Of a DNA stretch of 64,000 nucleotides, positions 11,287 to 23,827 are shown piece by piece. Source of the stretch: Cloeon dipterum (lineage: Eukaryota > Arthropoda > Insecta > Ephemeroptera > Baetidae); the NCBI RefSeq assembly GCF_949628265.1, contig NC_088788.1:16306001-16370000 (forward strand), in the 5' to 3' direction. Position 1 is the stretch's first letter; every line of letters starts with the position of its first letter. The position numbers were made by a program, and so were the translations under genes. Below the pieces are notes generated by a model. The model ran no database searches and was not told the DNA's origin. It saw only the letters and a program-made list of their open reading frames with translations.

Positions 11287-11389
11287 ATGTGCAGGAACCG
11301 CTACACGTGCCTATAGACGCGGAAACTTGGAGATGATGCCGCTATTAAGCCGGAAGGGGGGGGGCACGTGTAGTGGTTCTCGCACAGCA
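11287..11389. repeat. Short inverted repeat with CACGTG cores
   Basis: The arm at 11287-11311 (TGTGCAGGAACCGCTACACG and following) and the arm at 11363-11389 are reverse complements with few mismatches; each includes CACGTG or a close variant. The loop is about 50 bp and ends in a G-run at 11356-11364. Confidence 0.6.
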
Positions 11390-12384
11390 TATTTATAAAA
11401 ATATAAAAATTTGACACTTGTTGTTGAAACTCTACTCAGCACTTCTCGTGGGCTATGAGCTACAAAGCAACCGGGGTCCCAAGTCCCAATAACATCGCCG
11501 AGCGGATAACATGGAACATGGGGCCCGAGTGGCCGCAGAGGAGCTTGGGCCCAATGTGGCCATCTTTTCGCCTCCCCGCACCGAGGTCTTTAATTGAAAC
11601 GCCAGCCGCTGGAAAGGTGCAAAAACCAGCAAGTGGTGAGTCGACGCCGGTGCTCCTCCCAGCCCGTTGAGCTATTTGAATATTAAATTTCGAGTCTCGC
11701 GAGTCACTCAACTAACCACCTTTTGCCATCTCTGACTTTGGGCAGCCAGTATGAGATTCCCGAACTGCTCATATATCTCCCACTGCTTTGACACTCCTGA
11801 GAATGCCTTAAAAATGCGAGCCAACGGGCTGGCAAATTAATTAATTTAATATCCAAATTAGAAAGAAGTGTTGGAAGTGTAATTAGTTTTATTTAGAAAC
11901 TGATCGAATTTAAAAAATCTAGCGTTTTTCCTTCATTGGTTGAGTGAAAAAAGTAATCTTACGGAGAATCAGCTCTGCTTTGAAGAAATATCGTGCGAAT
12001 TTCATGGTAGATTATGAGGGTGTGGCAAAAACGACCTGATTGCCCTTCCAAAATAAATAAAATTCCTGGTAACAAGTTGTTGCCATTTAATATCTCGTAG
12101 AAACTCGCCATAAGAGATTGGTTTTCTTCACCGTAACGACACAATTTGGTTTATTTGCGGCAACTGTGTCTCGTCTCTACTTATTCGCGTTGTAAGTGGT
12201 CTCATCTGACTGGCATAATTTAAATGCGGAGGTGGAAGCCAGCCGCAGCAGGGAAAGACAGAAAGAGGAAAGAGAGACAAGGCGCGCGGGCCATCGACGG
12301 CGCCGAATCAATAATTCAGAGCGGTCTCGAAGGCTGCCATGTATTCACGATGAGGTGGCAGCGGCGCTGGAGAAAAAGAGCGAG

Positions 12385-12642
12385 CTAAAAATAGCAGCAC
12401 CGCCACCACCACTACCATCATCATCATCATCATCATCATCGTGTGGTGATCGGTCATACAAATTGTGTCCTCGGAGGGGCAGGAAGCCGAAAAAATATAA
12501 TTACATTCAGTGGCTGGCGGGATGCAGGGAGGCGAAGGCAGGCAAGTGGCGTTATCGACGACGACGGCGGTGGCGGCGGCGGCGTCGACTCTATAGTTTG
12601 TTGGTTTCCAGCGAGCGAGCGCGGCACGTGTTCTAAAAATAG
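12385..12642 (+). promoter_or_regulatory. Two exact MEF2 recognition sites upstream of the HDAC4 distal start
   Basis: CTAAAAATAG occurs at 12385-12394 and again at 12633-12642. Both match the MEF2 consensus YTA(A/T)4TAR exactly. The second lies about 75-95 bp upstream of paired TCAGTC initiator-like motifs at 12713 and 12724 and about 190 bp upstream of the distal ATG. Binding is inferred from sequence only. Confidence 0.6.
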
Positions 12643-12712
12643 CGTGCCGCGCGCGCGTCCATGTATTTGTTTACGAGTGGCGCGGCGTTTGTTGTCGAGT
12701 CTCTGGCCGGAG

Positions 12713-12729
12713 TCAGTCGGTGCTCAGTC
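12713..12729 (+). promoter_or_regulatory. Initiator-like motifs for the distal HDAC4 promoter
   Basis: Two TCAGTC motifs (12713-12718 and 12724-12729) match the arthropod initiator consensus TCAKTY. They lie about 100-115 bp upstream of the ATG at 12828. No clear DPE is seen at the standard spacing, and no TATA box. Confidence 0.4.
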
Positions 12730-12827
12730 GGCCCCGTGCGAGCAGGCAACCCAAGCAGCGCAGCACTCAATTTATCTCTCCTTGGGCCGTGGGCCGAATG
12801 CGGCGGTGATTATTGCCACTCGTTGCC

Positions 12828-13032
12828 ATGCTGGTCGCCATCCCCGAGCTGCCCGAGCGCTCGGGCTCCCCCAGCGACCCCACGCAGCCGAGCAGCGCCG
12901 AGCCCAAGGCGCCGCAGCAGCTCACCAGCCCCCCGCCGGGGGCCAGCGCCGACCACGACGACTGGCGCATGCAGCAAGACCAGCCGCTCGTGGCCGCCGC
13001 CGCCATCCAACCACCTGCCCCCATGATCATCG
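12828..13032 (+). CDS. HDAC4: HDAC4 distal alternative first coding exon
   Basis: The ATG at 12828 opens 68 codons plus one base, ending at a GTACGT donor. The peptide starts [20 protein letters not shown] and is rich in Pro, Ala and Ser, probably disordered. The upstream in-frame TTG at 12813 is not a start. Phase 1 at the end matches the exon at 41911, where the split codon becomes Glu. The intron that follows would be nearly 29 kb. The G+C content of the exon is far above its surroundings. Confidence 0.75.
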
Positions 13033-16000
13033 GTACGTGTCCCTTTTCTATCCTCTTTCTGCGCAGCGGTCACTCTCACCGTTCAAACATGCATTTTATG
13101 AAACAAATTTAATTTGGTTGGAGTATGCGGAACCCTGAATTTAAAAAAAAAACATTTTGGTTTTTAATCAGGGCTCGCAGTTTTTTCTGTCCATTTTTTT
13201 CCACGGAGGGCTTTTGATTTTATTTTCCCATATAGATAATTTTTTATCTTTACGTCAAATTTTCGATTTAAACCACTTTAAAGTGTGAATTTTAAGACTG
13301 CTGACTTTTTAAATGTTAAGATATAGGTTTCAACTTAAATTTTGGTTATTTATTAGGTTATAATCATGTCTTCAAAAGAAAAATTGGCTGAAAATATTTC
13401 CAATAAAAATTAATTGCACATTAAAATGCGAAAAATTCATAGAAAAAATCTCTTTCAAAACTTTTTTATATACTGACGCAAATTTTGCTTCAGTATAAAA
13501 AATTTATTAATTCTTTGTGACTATTCCAACCTGAAAATAAACAAGTGTTAGCACTCGAAAAAAATCCATCAAGCTTAGAATTGTTTTTTTATCATCTCTC
13601 TCTTTTATCTGCAAAAACAAACAAAAATTTTAATTTTCAGTGAAATGATAACATTTCAGGTTTCCCAACCGTATAGAAATTATGAATTCATTTTTTAATT
13701 AATCCAGTAACAACGATTTAAAAAGTCCGGTTGATTTAGGAAACTTCCGTAAAGACAATTCAAAGTCTATTATTTGTCAATTTTCGCTCTTCTGCCATAC
13801 AAAAAGTCTTATTAAATATATAATATACATTTTTATTTAATTTAAATTTTTAGTATTTTACCTACAATCCTAACCTCTAGATAGACTGGATGGAAACATT
13901 AATTGTACTAAAAGCCAGAAAATTTATGACAAGTATAGGGGAGTGATTTAAGTTATTTAGCTACTTCATCGATTTTTATTTGTCTGGAAAAGTGCACCTC
14001 TCAGGGATTGTTTTATTTTTAACAAGAAATTAAAAATAAAAACAGACAATAACAATTATCTACTTTATCGATTTAATGGTTTGTTAGTTTTTAATCAATG
14101 ACTCAATACGCCTAAATTGGTCAAGTGATTATTTTTTTTCAAATCAAATGAATTAGTAAAGTTTTTAGTTTTTATTTTCCTTTGAAGTATTTTCATGTAT
14201 GGTACAAAAATAAATAACAAAACTAATTTCTTACTAACAAAACCTTAACAACATGGGGGAAAATTTACTGGGCAAATCCCAGTCCTAAGATTTTTATATT
14301 TAATTTTTAATTCTGACACTTAATCACTTTTACATACATATTATTAGACCGCAATATAGATAATAACACTTGCTCGCTTGTTACACTGTCTGGCGTTAAC
14401 CCAAAAAATAATTTGAACTGGTGTTTAAACTTTGAGATATATTGCGAAAAGGAATTTCAAGCATATGTCGTAAATTTATGGAATCTTAAGTTGTGAAATT
14501 TTTATAATACGTACGCCTTAAAATGTTGAGGAAACTGTGCCGCTTCACAGCCTTTCAGTGCACGTTGCATCCCAAAGTCGTAACTTCAATCACCATCGAA
14601 TTTATATTATGTGTTACTGTTTATTCAATTCTTGGTTTTCTTTTCAGCATAATATCAGTTATATGGGATAATTTAATATTTTGCATTTTATTGCCTCGAT
14701 TAAATTAATTGAATAATTTTTAATTTTAGTTTCTTGAAATAATCGTACAAATATGTATGAAGGGTAAATATTCAATTACCAGCATACCCATGAGAGTGCG
14801 TGTACTTTCTTTTTTTGCGGGCCCAGTATTCTGCTTGCTTAGAAAATAATAATTAATGTATTCAGGTTCTATCCTAAAACAAGATTTGCGGTATTGCGAT
14901 TTAGGATCTTGGAATTAACATGCCATGCATAAAAAGTTGCCGGTCACGAGGCTGAAAAAAAGCATTTTGTAACTCAGCAAAAAAACATCCAATCAGGTCA
15001 CACGGAGTAAGTTGATTTAGCAATAATGATTAAACTTTGGAAGAGTTCGCATTACGGGTAAGCGAGTAGTAAATTGGTTATCTCGGTGTATATATATATG
15101 AATATTATAACTTTCATTTTGTTTATTTCTCAAATGCATCATTAAACGTAATGAAATTTAAAATAAATGTTGTTCAAAATACGTTGGAGCCGTTTTATTA
15201 TTTTATCGTTTTTGCTGCTCAAGTTGTTATTTTTCTTAAGCAAAAGAAACCTATTTATTTTTTAAGGAACTCTCGCTGCTTCAATTGTAAAGGCTTGATT
15301 TTTTAATAATGTCCGATAACAATCAATTTCTCTTACCGGGGCAATTTGAAATCAAGTCTTGAGAAATGTAGCTTGAATTATTATATCGGTGTTCATTCGT
15401 TTGCGCTGAACTCTCGAGGGCATTTAATCTGCAGCATGTTCTCCCACCTGTCACCGGGACGGGACCAAATCGAGGTGTCAATGACAAACTGTAAAAAATG
15501 ATGGCTTTGGCGTCGTCCATCGCCTTGTGCTCCTCGTTGGTGTAGGCTAGGCTATTTATGTGCGCCCACTGACGCAAATGTGTCTGCCAGAGACTTTTGC
15601 TTGTCGCAAAATCTGCGTGCGCTTGGCACGTATATCAGCATCGGCAAATTTACACACGCCTTTCTCCAACGGTCACTTTGAGTGTGTAAAACATGGCGAA
15701 TCCGCCGTGTTTTGACGCAAATTTGAATCGAAATAGACGCCAAGAATGTCTGAGAATAAGGTGATAACGCTCAAAGTAGTTATTTTTGTTTGCTATACGT
15801 GAGGCTATTTTGCACTTAGTCATAACAGCATTTTTTTATTGTTATAAATAGCCTGTTTAAAGTGGATATAAGCACTGAAAAATAGTTTTTACCTTTTTAA
15901 CCTACACAAAATTTTCTAAAAATTGGGAAAGAGTTAAAATATTCCCCGGTTCCTGTTTAAATTTCTGATAAAAATCGTCTTCACAGTTAGCTAATCAAGC

Positions 16001-19000
16001 GATTTGAAAACCATTATTTATTTTGGCAGAAGGGGTATTAAGCTCATAATTCGCACATTGTTGGATGGTTGGATAGATCGCGACGAGAGGAATCAAATTA
16101 AAGGAAAAAAATCACTGAACACCCGTTACATTATTCGATAAATTTGGTTAATTCTGAAATTTTGCTGTGGATTCGGTCCTAATTTGAGACAATTAATCAA
16201 ATAAATAAACAATTTGATCAACAAAATGATAATTGTAGTCAACAATTCAAATTAATTTCAATCGTTGTCCAGTATCAATCCTCTTTCTAGCGTCGTTTTT
16301 TCCAATGTTAATTTTAGCTGATGCAGTTCATCAACGCCGACCTTGATTTCTATTATCCGCCTGCGCAATTGCACATTTCCCCTCGTCGCCTTGGCTTGAA
16401 ATAGACATCTCCAGCATATGCAAATTAATAGCAAACATCATTTAACAACAAACGCATTGATACTATTGTCAGTCTCACAAGTCGGGTCATTCATAATTCT
16501 CAATTCAATTTGAATGTATTTCAAGCAGCTTGCAAAAAAAAAACGCAAAAGCGAGCCAGACGGGAATATACATATATGCATTGACTCTTATCGCACGAGC
16601 TTTCCTTTTATAACCCTGATGTAAAATGCGAATCATGTGACTCTGAAATTGGCCAGCCGAGGAATGAAAAGGCGCAGTCCATTTTTAAAATTCTACTTTC
16701 TACTTCGGGGATCATGTGACTGTAAGTGCTGAACCTTTCTTCACTTTCTTGATCCAATATCGCAGAAGCTGGCTTGAAAGATCACGAGCCTAGCGGAAAG
16801 TTCCACTGGATTCAACGACCCGGCAGGTCAAGACTTGGAACAGCCTATCTACTTTTAGACCATCCTGTGTTTATAACAACTATTAAAGCATAAATCAGGA
16901 CAGGCCCGCTGGGTGATGAGCTTTATATCCCTTATATAATTGATGCGGCGAGGTTCAGGGACGCTAAAAATATAGCTGTTTACATAAGGGTCTCAAATTT
17001 GCAAATTTATGAGGCACTTGTCATAAAAATTCGAGTTCATGCGTAAAATTGCGTGGTCCTTTTATATTCTATTTTTATCCTATCATTAACTTGGAATCTT
17101 GTTTTTAAACTGGTTCGGGAATCATAAAATTATTTATAATTACCTCAAAATATGCTAGAGATGTATGTCATGTAATTATAACCACACAAAATTGGTCGAT
17201 CAACACTCGGAGATGAGTGTGAGAGAAATTAAATCCTCTGCCTGTGCAATTATATTTGATTAAATATTTTTACACTCTTTAAACCATCTACGTTTTCCAC
17301 CAAGTGGAGGAGAGCAATTATCGATTCCTTGCGCAATTAAGCTGGCTGCGTGGAGGAAAAATTAATATATATCGCGCGTGGAAAGGCGACAAACGCACGC
17401 GAGAGCAGCGCCAGCGGCGAACGAGTCGATCTGAGGAGAGCGTGATTTTATAAATAGCTGCGTTCACCCCCTCATTAACGCTATTTTTGACTCGGCTTCT
17501 GTTTTAAACTGCGCATCTTCTTTCATAGTGGCGTTTATAAAAAGAACCAAGCCGCCTCGTTTTATTTTATCGCACACCCATTCTGGAGAGTGCGAGAGCC
17601 GAGTGGGGGCTGTTTAGAATCAGTTTGACACATACTAAAGCGGCTCTGCATTAAGATAGAGATAGATTACGCACGCACCATTTATTTTATTTGGCCTTGC
17701 TCCCCTGGAGCCTCTGAAAACGCCTCTTTGCAGAGGAAAGGCTAAAACAAGACGCCGTGAATGCTTAGAAATGCTTTTGTCAGCCGGCTTTGGACTGTTT
17801 GGGCATTCCTGGAAGAATGTTTTCATTTGTCCGCCAACTTTTGCACACTCCACAAAGAATTGATCCGATTATAAAGTTCTTGGTGATTTAAGTCGACAGG
17901 TAAAACAAACAAAAATCATTTTAAAAATATTTTATTAAATTTCTTTACAAATAATTTCAACAAAGATATTGCGGTTATGTGAATTTCACTAAAAAACAGT
18001 TTTCAAAACGCTCAAAATGCAAAAAAAATTATAAATGTTTTTTTAGCTCATATAGGGAGAGGTTTAATAGCTGCCTTTTTTGCTTGGCTGGAATATTTCT
18101 CGGAGCGCACCACTAAAAATAAAAAGACCGGTCCTATCTCGATACCGCCCGCAGTCACGCTTTTTAATGAGCCGAGTTAAAAATATCCTTTTACTTACGG
18201 TGTGCACTGGAGGCTGGCTTGAAGGCTCCAATCAGACGGCAGGCCAGCGAAATCTTCATTTTTCTCTCACCTTTCGCGGAGAACGCCCAGCTGACAGGCA
18301 TAGCAAATTCGCTTCAAGAAAAAAGATCAACTAACCTTCTTATCTTTTTAATTTACACTCACTCGTAGATTCAAGTTTACAGCTGTCTGCTTCAGGCCTC
18401 AGGACATTTTATATATTGCGCTAAAATTTATGGACCTCGAAATTAATATAATTGCCGTTTTACGTCATGAGGTGCTATAAAAAAAATAAAGAAGCCGTGG
18501 AACTAATGAAAACGTATGCCCTTGAAAACCGCAAGTGGCTGGTACGCAAATATGAAAACCTTACAAGAGGAGCGCACTTTTTAATCCGAAAACTATGGGG
18601 GGTTTCGTTACCGTTTGATAGCGTCTAATAAAAGATGAAATTTTGCATGGTTTGCTATGGATCCACGCGTCCGTAATAGAAAAGTCAATTTTTTTAGAAA
18701 TTTCAAACTGCCGTAATTTCGTGAAAAGTGGTTGTAGTTTATTACGCTTCACTTTTTTTTTGGAATCTGCTGAGCGAGACGAATCAAGTGATTTGCAATT
18801 TCATACATGAAAAACGCGTGATATACCAACATTTTCCAACATAGAGAATCGCGTGCAGTAATATAACGGTGTGCGGAGAGGGGTGTTAAATTTTTTCTTT
18901 AGTATAGTTTTAATAAAACCAAGCTCTATTTTTGCTATTTATAAAAGTTAAGCAGGTTGAATTGGTAAATACTAATAACATAATAAAAACGGGTTTCACG

Positions 19001-22000
19001 TGAAATTGAGGAGAGGAATAATTTTTCATCAATATGTAAAAAATTTCAAATTTCATCAGCTTTCCAAATTCGTCAAGATTTTCACTACAACACTCGTAGC
19101 CGCTGAATTTTAAAGCTTAACTCCTAAAGTAAATATTCAATTAAAAGAAATTAATCAGAAAATTTTGTAAATTTCATATTACAATTTTTAAAGATTTTTC
19201 ATCAACCAAGAAGAAAGGATCCAAAAATTTAAGATTCGACCTTCCTTCGATAATAGCAAACAACGAAAAATATATTCCATTGGAAAATTTTCTTCGTGTG
19301 TGATGTTATGTAAAACTCTTGTAATATCAATTTTTGCTGATAAAAATAGGTGCTCTCTCCTTGTTAGCTGCGTGGAACAAATTTAATTGCAGAGGGTAGA
19401 CAGATAGGCAATATTGAGTTAAAATTATACACCGCTGATGGTCTAAAAATAACACGCCTCAAAACTCAGTGGCTGTTTCGGCTTTCTAAACTGGTCAGGT
19501 GCGTTAAGTGACATGCGATCAGGTTTAATTTTATCTCACGAAACCTAATACTCACTTCTTATAACTTCTTGATTAAAAAAAACTAGCGCATTTTTTTCTG
19601 AAGAAGATGTAGAACGAAAAAAACTAGGGAAAGTAAAGACCTCTTACTATCCTACCAAAAAAACTTTTTTTTTGAAGTTACTTTGTTGGCGTTAGAGAAA
19701 GTTTTTTGTAGTTTTGCATGCGAGAAAGAATTTCAATAAAAGACCCGTTTCAGTAAAAGACTCAAAAATTTGAGTTTGTCCTTTTTTGGACTGGGTTTCC
19801 TCCAATGAGGCTTAGTGAGCCCATATATGATATTCGTTCGCCATGTAATTGGGACACGAAGTTTTCACAAGTTGCACGCTATCAGGTCTCCAATCTCAAA
19901 AAAGGAAAAAAATGAATGCAAAGGAAAATAATGTTGAAATATACGAAATGAGTTGCAAAAACCAGCAGTAATAAAACAGGTAGGAGGAAAGCACCACCCT
20001 GCTAATTGAGCTGTAATATAGACCGTTTCGTTTTCTTTAATTTATCTCCAGCGAGATAAACCGATAATAGTATATTGACACAGAAACAAACTTGGGAGCC
20101 CGTTTCCTGAAATATAAACACGGAAATCTTTCACAAAAGGAAACTCTAAGTACTGGCAAAATGATTGAAATCATGTAGTACTGCAGCGCAGTGAGATTTT
20201 CTCACCCCTGACTTGCAGTGTATCCAACGAGCTAAGAGACATCCCAAGGGATTTTTTTTTATTCGATGGAGTTAATGATTTATTGTGCTCCGAAAGCTAA
20301 AAATCCTTTAGAGATGATTATCATTGGAAATCATTTAAATCTAATTCCGACGCAAGTTTTCGCTTAGGTTACAGTTTAGAGGTAGACTCTACTTGACAAG
20401 ACTGATCGATCGATGGCCCGTCTGTGACTTTCTGGAAAAGTCCTGATTTTTAGGGAAATGGGCCTATGCAATCGATTTTGAAGTTTTAGGCTATAATCTT
20501 AAAACCTCAGGAAAAATGCTTAAATCGTGTCAAATCGAAAAATTTCCCCAGCCGTATGTGGTTCACTTCAAGAAAAGATAAAACTAAAACGTTGAAACCT
20601 AGGAGTTTCCTTGTTGTTTAAAATGTCAACGAGGAAGAAGTCTGTTTTAATTTTTAATATGGGACATAATTATTTATAAATCTAAAATTCAAGCGCAGGA
20701 ATAAAAACAGTGTATGACGTATTTTAAAATTCTGATGCTCCCCTGTTGAGCGCTTTAAATGATTAATTACGTATATGTGCCGGCGATTGTATGTGTGCGC
20801 AACATAATATTTTCGGTCCGTTCGGTGGCGCGGTGGCGCGTGGTCTGGTCAACTCGGAGATACATTCGCGCCCCTTCAGCTTTGTTTTGGCACCCCGACG
20901 GGAGCGTGTGTGCGTGTGTAGATTGCACCCACGCCAGCGTTGGATGGCCAGCCTTGACCTCCGCTGCTGCTTTTCCAGCCGATAAATTCGTTGGGACTCT
21001 GCTTCGCGTGAGGCCCCGCACATGTGATTACAATGTGAATGTATTATTGCCCAAGGCGGATCTCATTTATAATGGAGCTGCCGCGTATGTATACCCGTGC
21101 ACATAATGTATACACTCGGCCTTTTTCTATTATTTGGCCCGCCGAGTGATTTTATCGACCAGTGCCCAAAATAAAACGCTCCTCGTCCGCCAGGCTTTTT
21201 GAGCCTTCACTCTGGAATATTTGGGCAGAGGAGTTGGAAGGCGACGCTCCCAGTGCTTTAATTTCTTCTCGGGCAAGCTGGATCTGGTCGCGATTCTAGC
21301 ATTGGAGTCAGGTGCGTTCAAAACTTGATTTTATACACCAGAATAATTGGACTTTTAATATTGATTTGGTTTGCGTTGAAACTTGGACAGTTACATAATT
21401 ATTCGTTTATAACCATGTAAAATTTAGACTAAAAGGCCTTTTTAAAATGTTAAGAATTGGTTTCAAATTAATTTTAAGCTTGAAACTGTAAGAGAGACTT
21501 AAATATGCCAGTAAATATACTGAAAGTGGCAACTGCTGTGAAATATTAAAATTCATTAAAAAAGGAGATAAGAAATGAAAACGTCTCTTTCGCTGCTTTA
21601 ACCAGAAATGCATTTGCCCTTGAGACTGGTCCAAAGTGGGATAGAACTGCAGTTCAATTAGAAAGTAACCACTCAATTAAGGTGCATTGATATATATTAT
21701 AAAAGCTGACAACTGAACATCATTAAAGAATTTGCACTAACATAAAAAAAATAATAAATTTTCCGCACAGAATAGAGCCATTCAGTTTTTCTAAAAATTA
21801 AAGACGACGTTGCCTACTTTTCTTTGAAAAAATAAAGAAAGAAATTCGTGTCTTATGAAACAACTATTTTGATCCGGAATTGAACGCATTTGAGGACATG
21901 CTAATGCCACGTGATAAAAATAAGCGGCCTTTGGGGAAGCGCATTGCCAAAGAAAAAGAGCGCACTTTTATCGCGCTGGCAATGATTGAGCACTCGCATT

Positions 22001-23740
22001 AGCATCGTCAGCCAAATTTAGCCTTTCGAAATTCTTTGGTTCGTTCCGCAGTGCCGGGTCTATTTTCGGGACAGGTGCAAGTAGAGGCAGCTCTGCGCGC
22101 TTTTTATTTACAACAACTCTGTGTCCTTTGCGGCGATTGGTGCCCAATTCCTGACCGCACCCGTCGAACTGGTCTCGCAGAAATAGCAACGAGTGGTTGT
22201 TTTATTTTGCTTGCCGAGCGCGGCTGCTTATAGATCTTGTGTTCTATGAATTTGGGCGCAGTCCTCTCAAGAATGCCCGCGGGAATTCGTCTCGGTCTAA
22301 ATATAGCCAAGCAAAGGATGCTTGACCTGTCCTTTGAGCATGTGCTTTTCAACTCGCTCCCTCCTCTCCACTTTGCTTGCGATTTTACTCCATGATTGGC
22401 TCTCGACTGGTCTACTTTATTACTGGCTGCAATTCCAAAATTATTATATAATGGCTTAGTTGTTCCTTAATTTGGCAACCTTTAGCCAGGTAATTGCGGA
22501 TGGGTAACGAAAATAATTGCACATTTCCTTATTTTATAAGACTATTCCTCTCATGAAGGTCATAAAGTCGATAAGTTGCTGTTTTAACGGTCGTTTTAGA
22601 GCACTTGAAACTCTAGAGGTCACACAGTTAAGATATATTTTAATACACACGCCTTATCTTAGTCTGTGATCGTTCATTTTATTCAGAATGTTTTGTTTTA
22701 CTTGTAAAGTAACTCTGCCATTGTTAAAAAATATTATGATTTAACAACCTAAAATAATTTTTAGCTTACACAAAGACTGTGTCATGACTCAAGCTGTGAA
22801 TTTTTTAAGTCGTATTTTTATTCGAATTATTTTAGATAAGGTTCTGAAGTCGTTTTCCAAGCCGATTTAGGAATTTTTTTCATGCAGTGGTTTTCGGCAC
22901 AATACACACTAAACTTATGTTGCATTTTCCTGAAAAACTCAATTTCGTCGTTTTTATGAAAGGCTCCTTTATTTAAGTATAGGTCGGAGTAAGATTTTTT
23001 TTAGAAAAATTTGTGACAGTGGTTATCTGCTTATAACCATTATCATGTCTAATGGAATCCATCAAAATTTAATTATATTATGGTCACAAAATAAGTATCT
23101 CTCATCATTTAAGAAAAATGAATTGTATTATTATTTGCAATAAAATGAATTATTTTATTCGATTTGATATTTATATTAATTTGACGATAGGGAGAGCTCA
23201 GAAAATAAAACAGGTAGATCGCTTGTTGGTTAGAAATATGGCAAGCAGGACCAATCTTCCGGGAGTCAAAGTTTGTTTCTAAACTTTCGTGGTGGTATAA
23301 CCTTGTGGCTGACAACATGCATGCTTGCAGCCGAATAATTGAATCATGTTAATAAGGCAAACGAGCGATTAATTAGAGCGGTTGTCAACGTCGCGGAGTG
23401 CCAAGAAAAGTGTCAGCATGGTGTTTTATTTTTAATTCCAGGCCATTCTTCAGAAATCTATTTTGGATAGCGGGCTATTTCGGGGTGCCTGCTTTATTAA
23501 AACAAAGGCTGCTTGTTTTTTTGCACCTCTGGCGACGCTCGAAAATAGCTACCTTGGCATTATTTCGGTGCACCCTTGTACTCGAGATGCGGGGGAGTGC
23601 GTATCATAAGTGGCTGCTCTTTTTGATTGAGTAACCATCGGAGCGAGTGAGCGCGCCGCACGGCCCGACGCAATAAATAAACGCGCCAAGCATTCTCCAC
23701 CCTCGGTTTGCTGCATTTACAACATACACAGACATCTCAG

Positions 23741-23827
<87 letters not shown>

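Larger units (their letters stand above)
9092..12827. promoter_or_regulatory. Divergent upstream region between the SNX19-like gene and the HDAC4 distal start
   Basis: About 3.7 kb without a supported coding gene. It holds a possible pair of non-coding plus-strand exons (around 9600-9666 and 10314-10400), two ATTGG (CCAAT-box) motifs near 10700 and 10785 in a CG-rich block, a foldback sequence at 11287-11389, a CAT trinucleotide run at about 12416-12440, and two exact MEF2 motifs at 12385 and 12633. Open frames in the CG-rich part (for example 12196-12636) have low-complexity Arg/Ser composition and no splice support, so I do not call them genes. Confidence 0.5.

Noticed and set aside
12196..12636. 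Plus-strand frame of 146 codons rich in Arg, Ser and Pro
   Set aside because: Low-complexity translation of a CG-rich promoter block with a CAT repeat. It has no family match or splice fit, and lies upstream of the initiator motifs.
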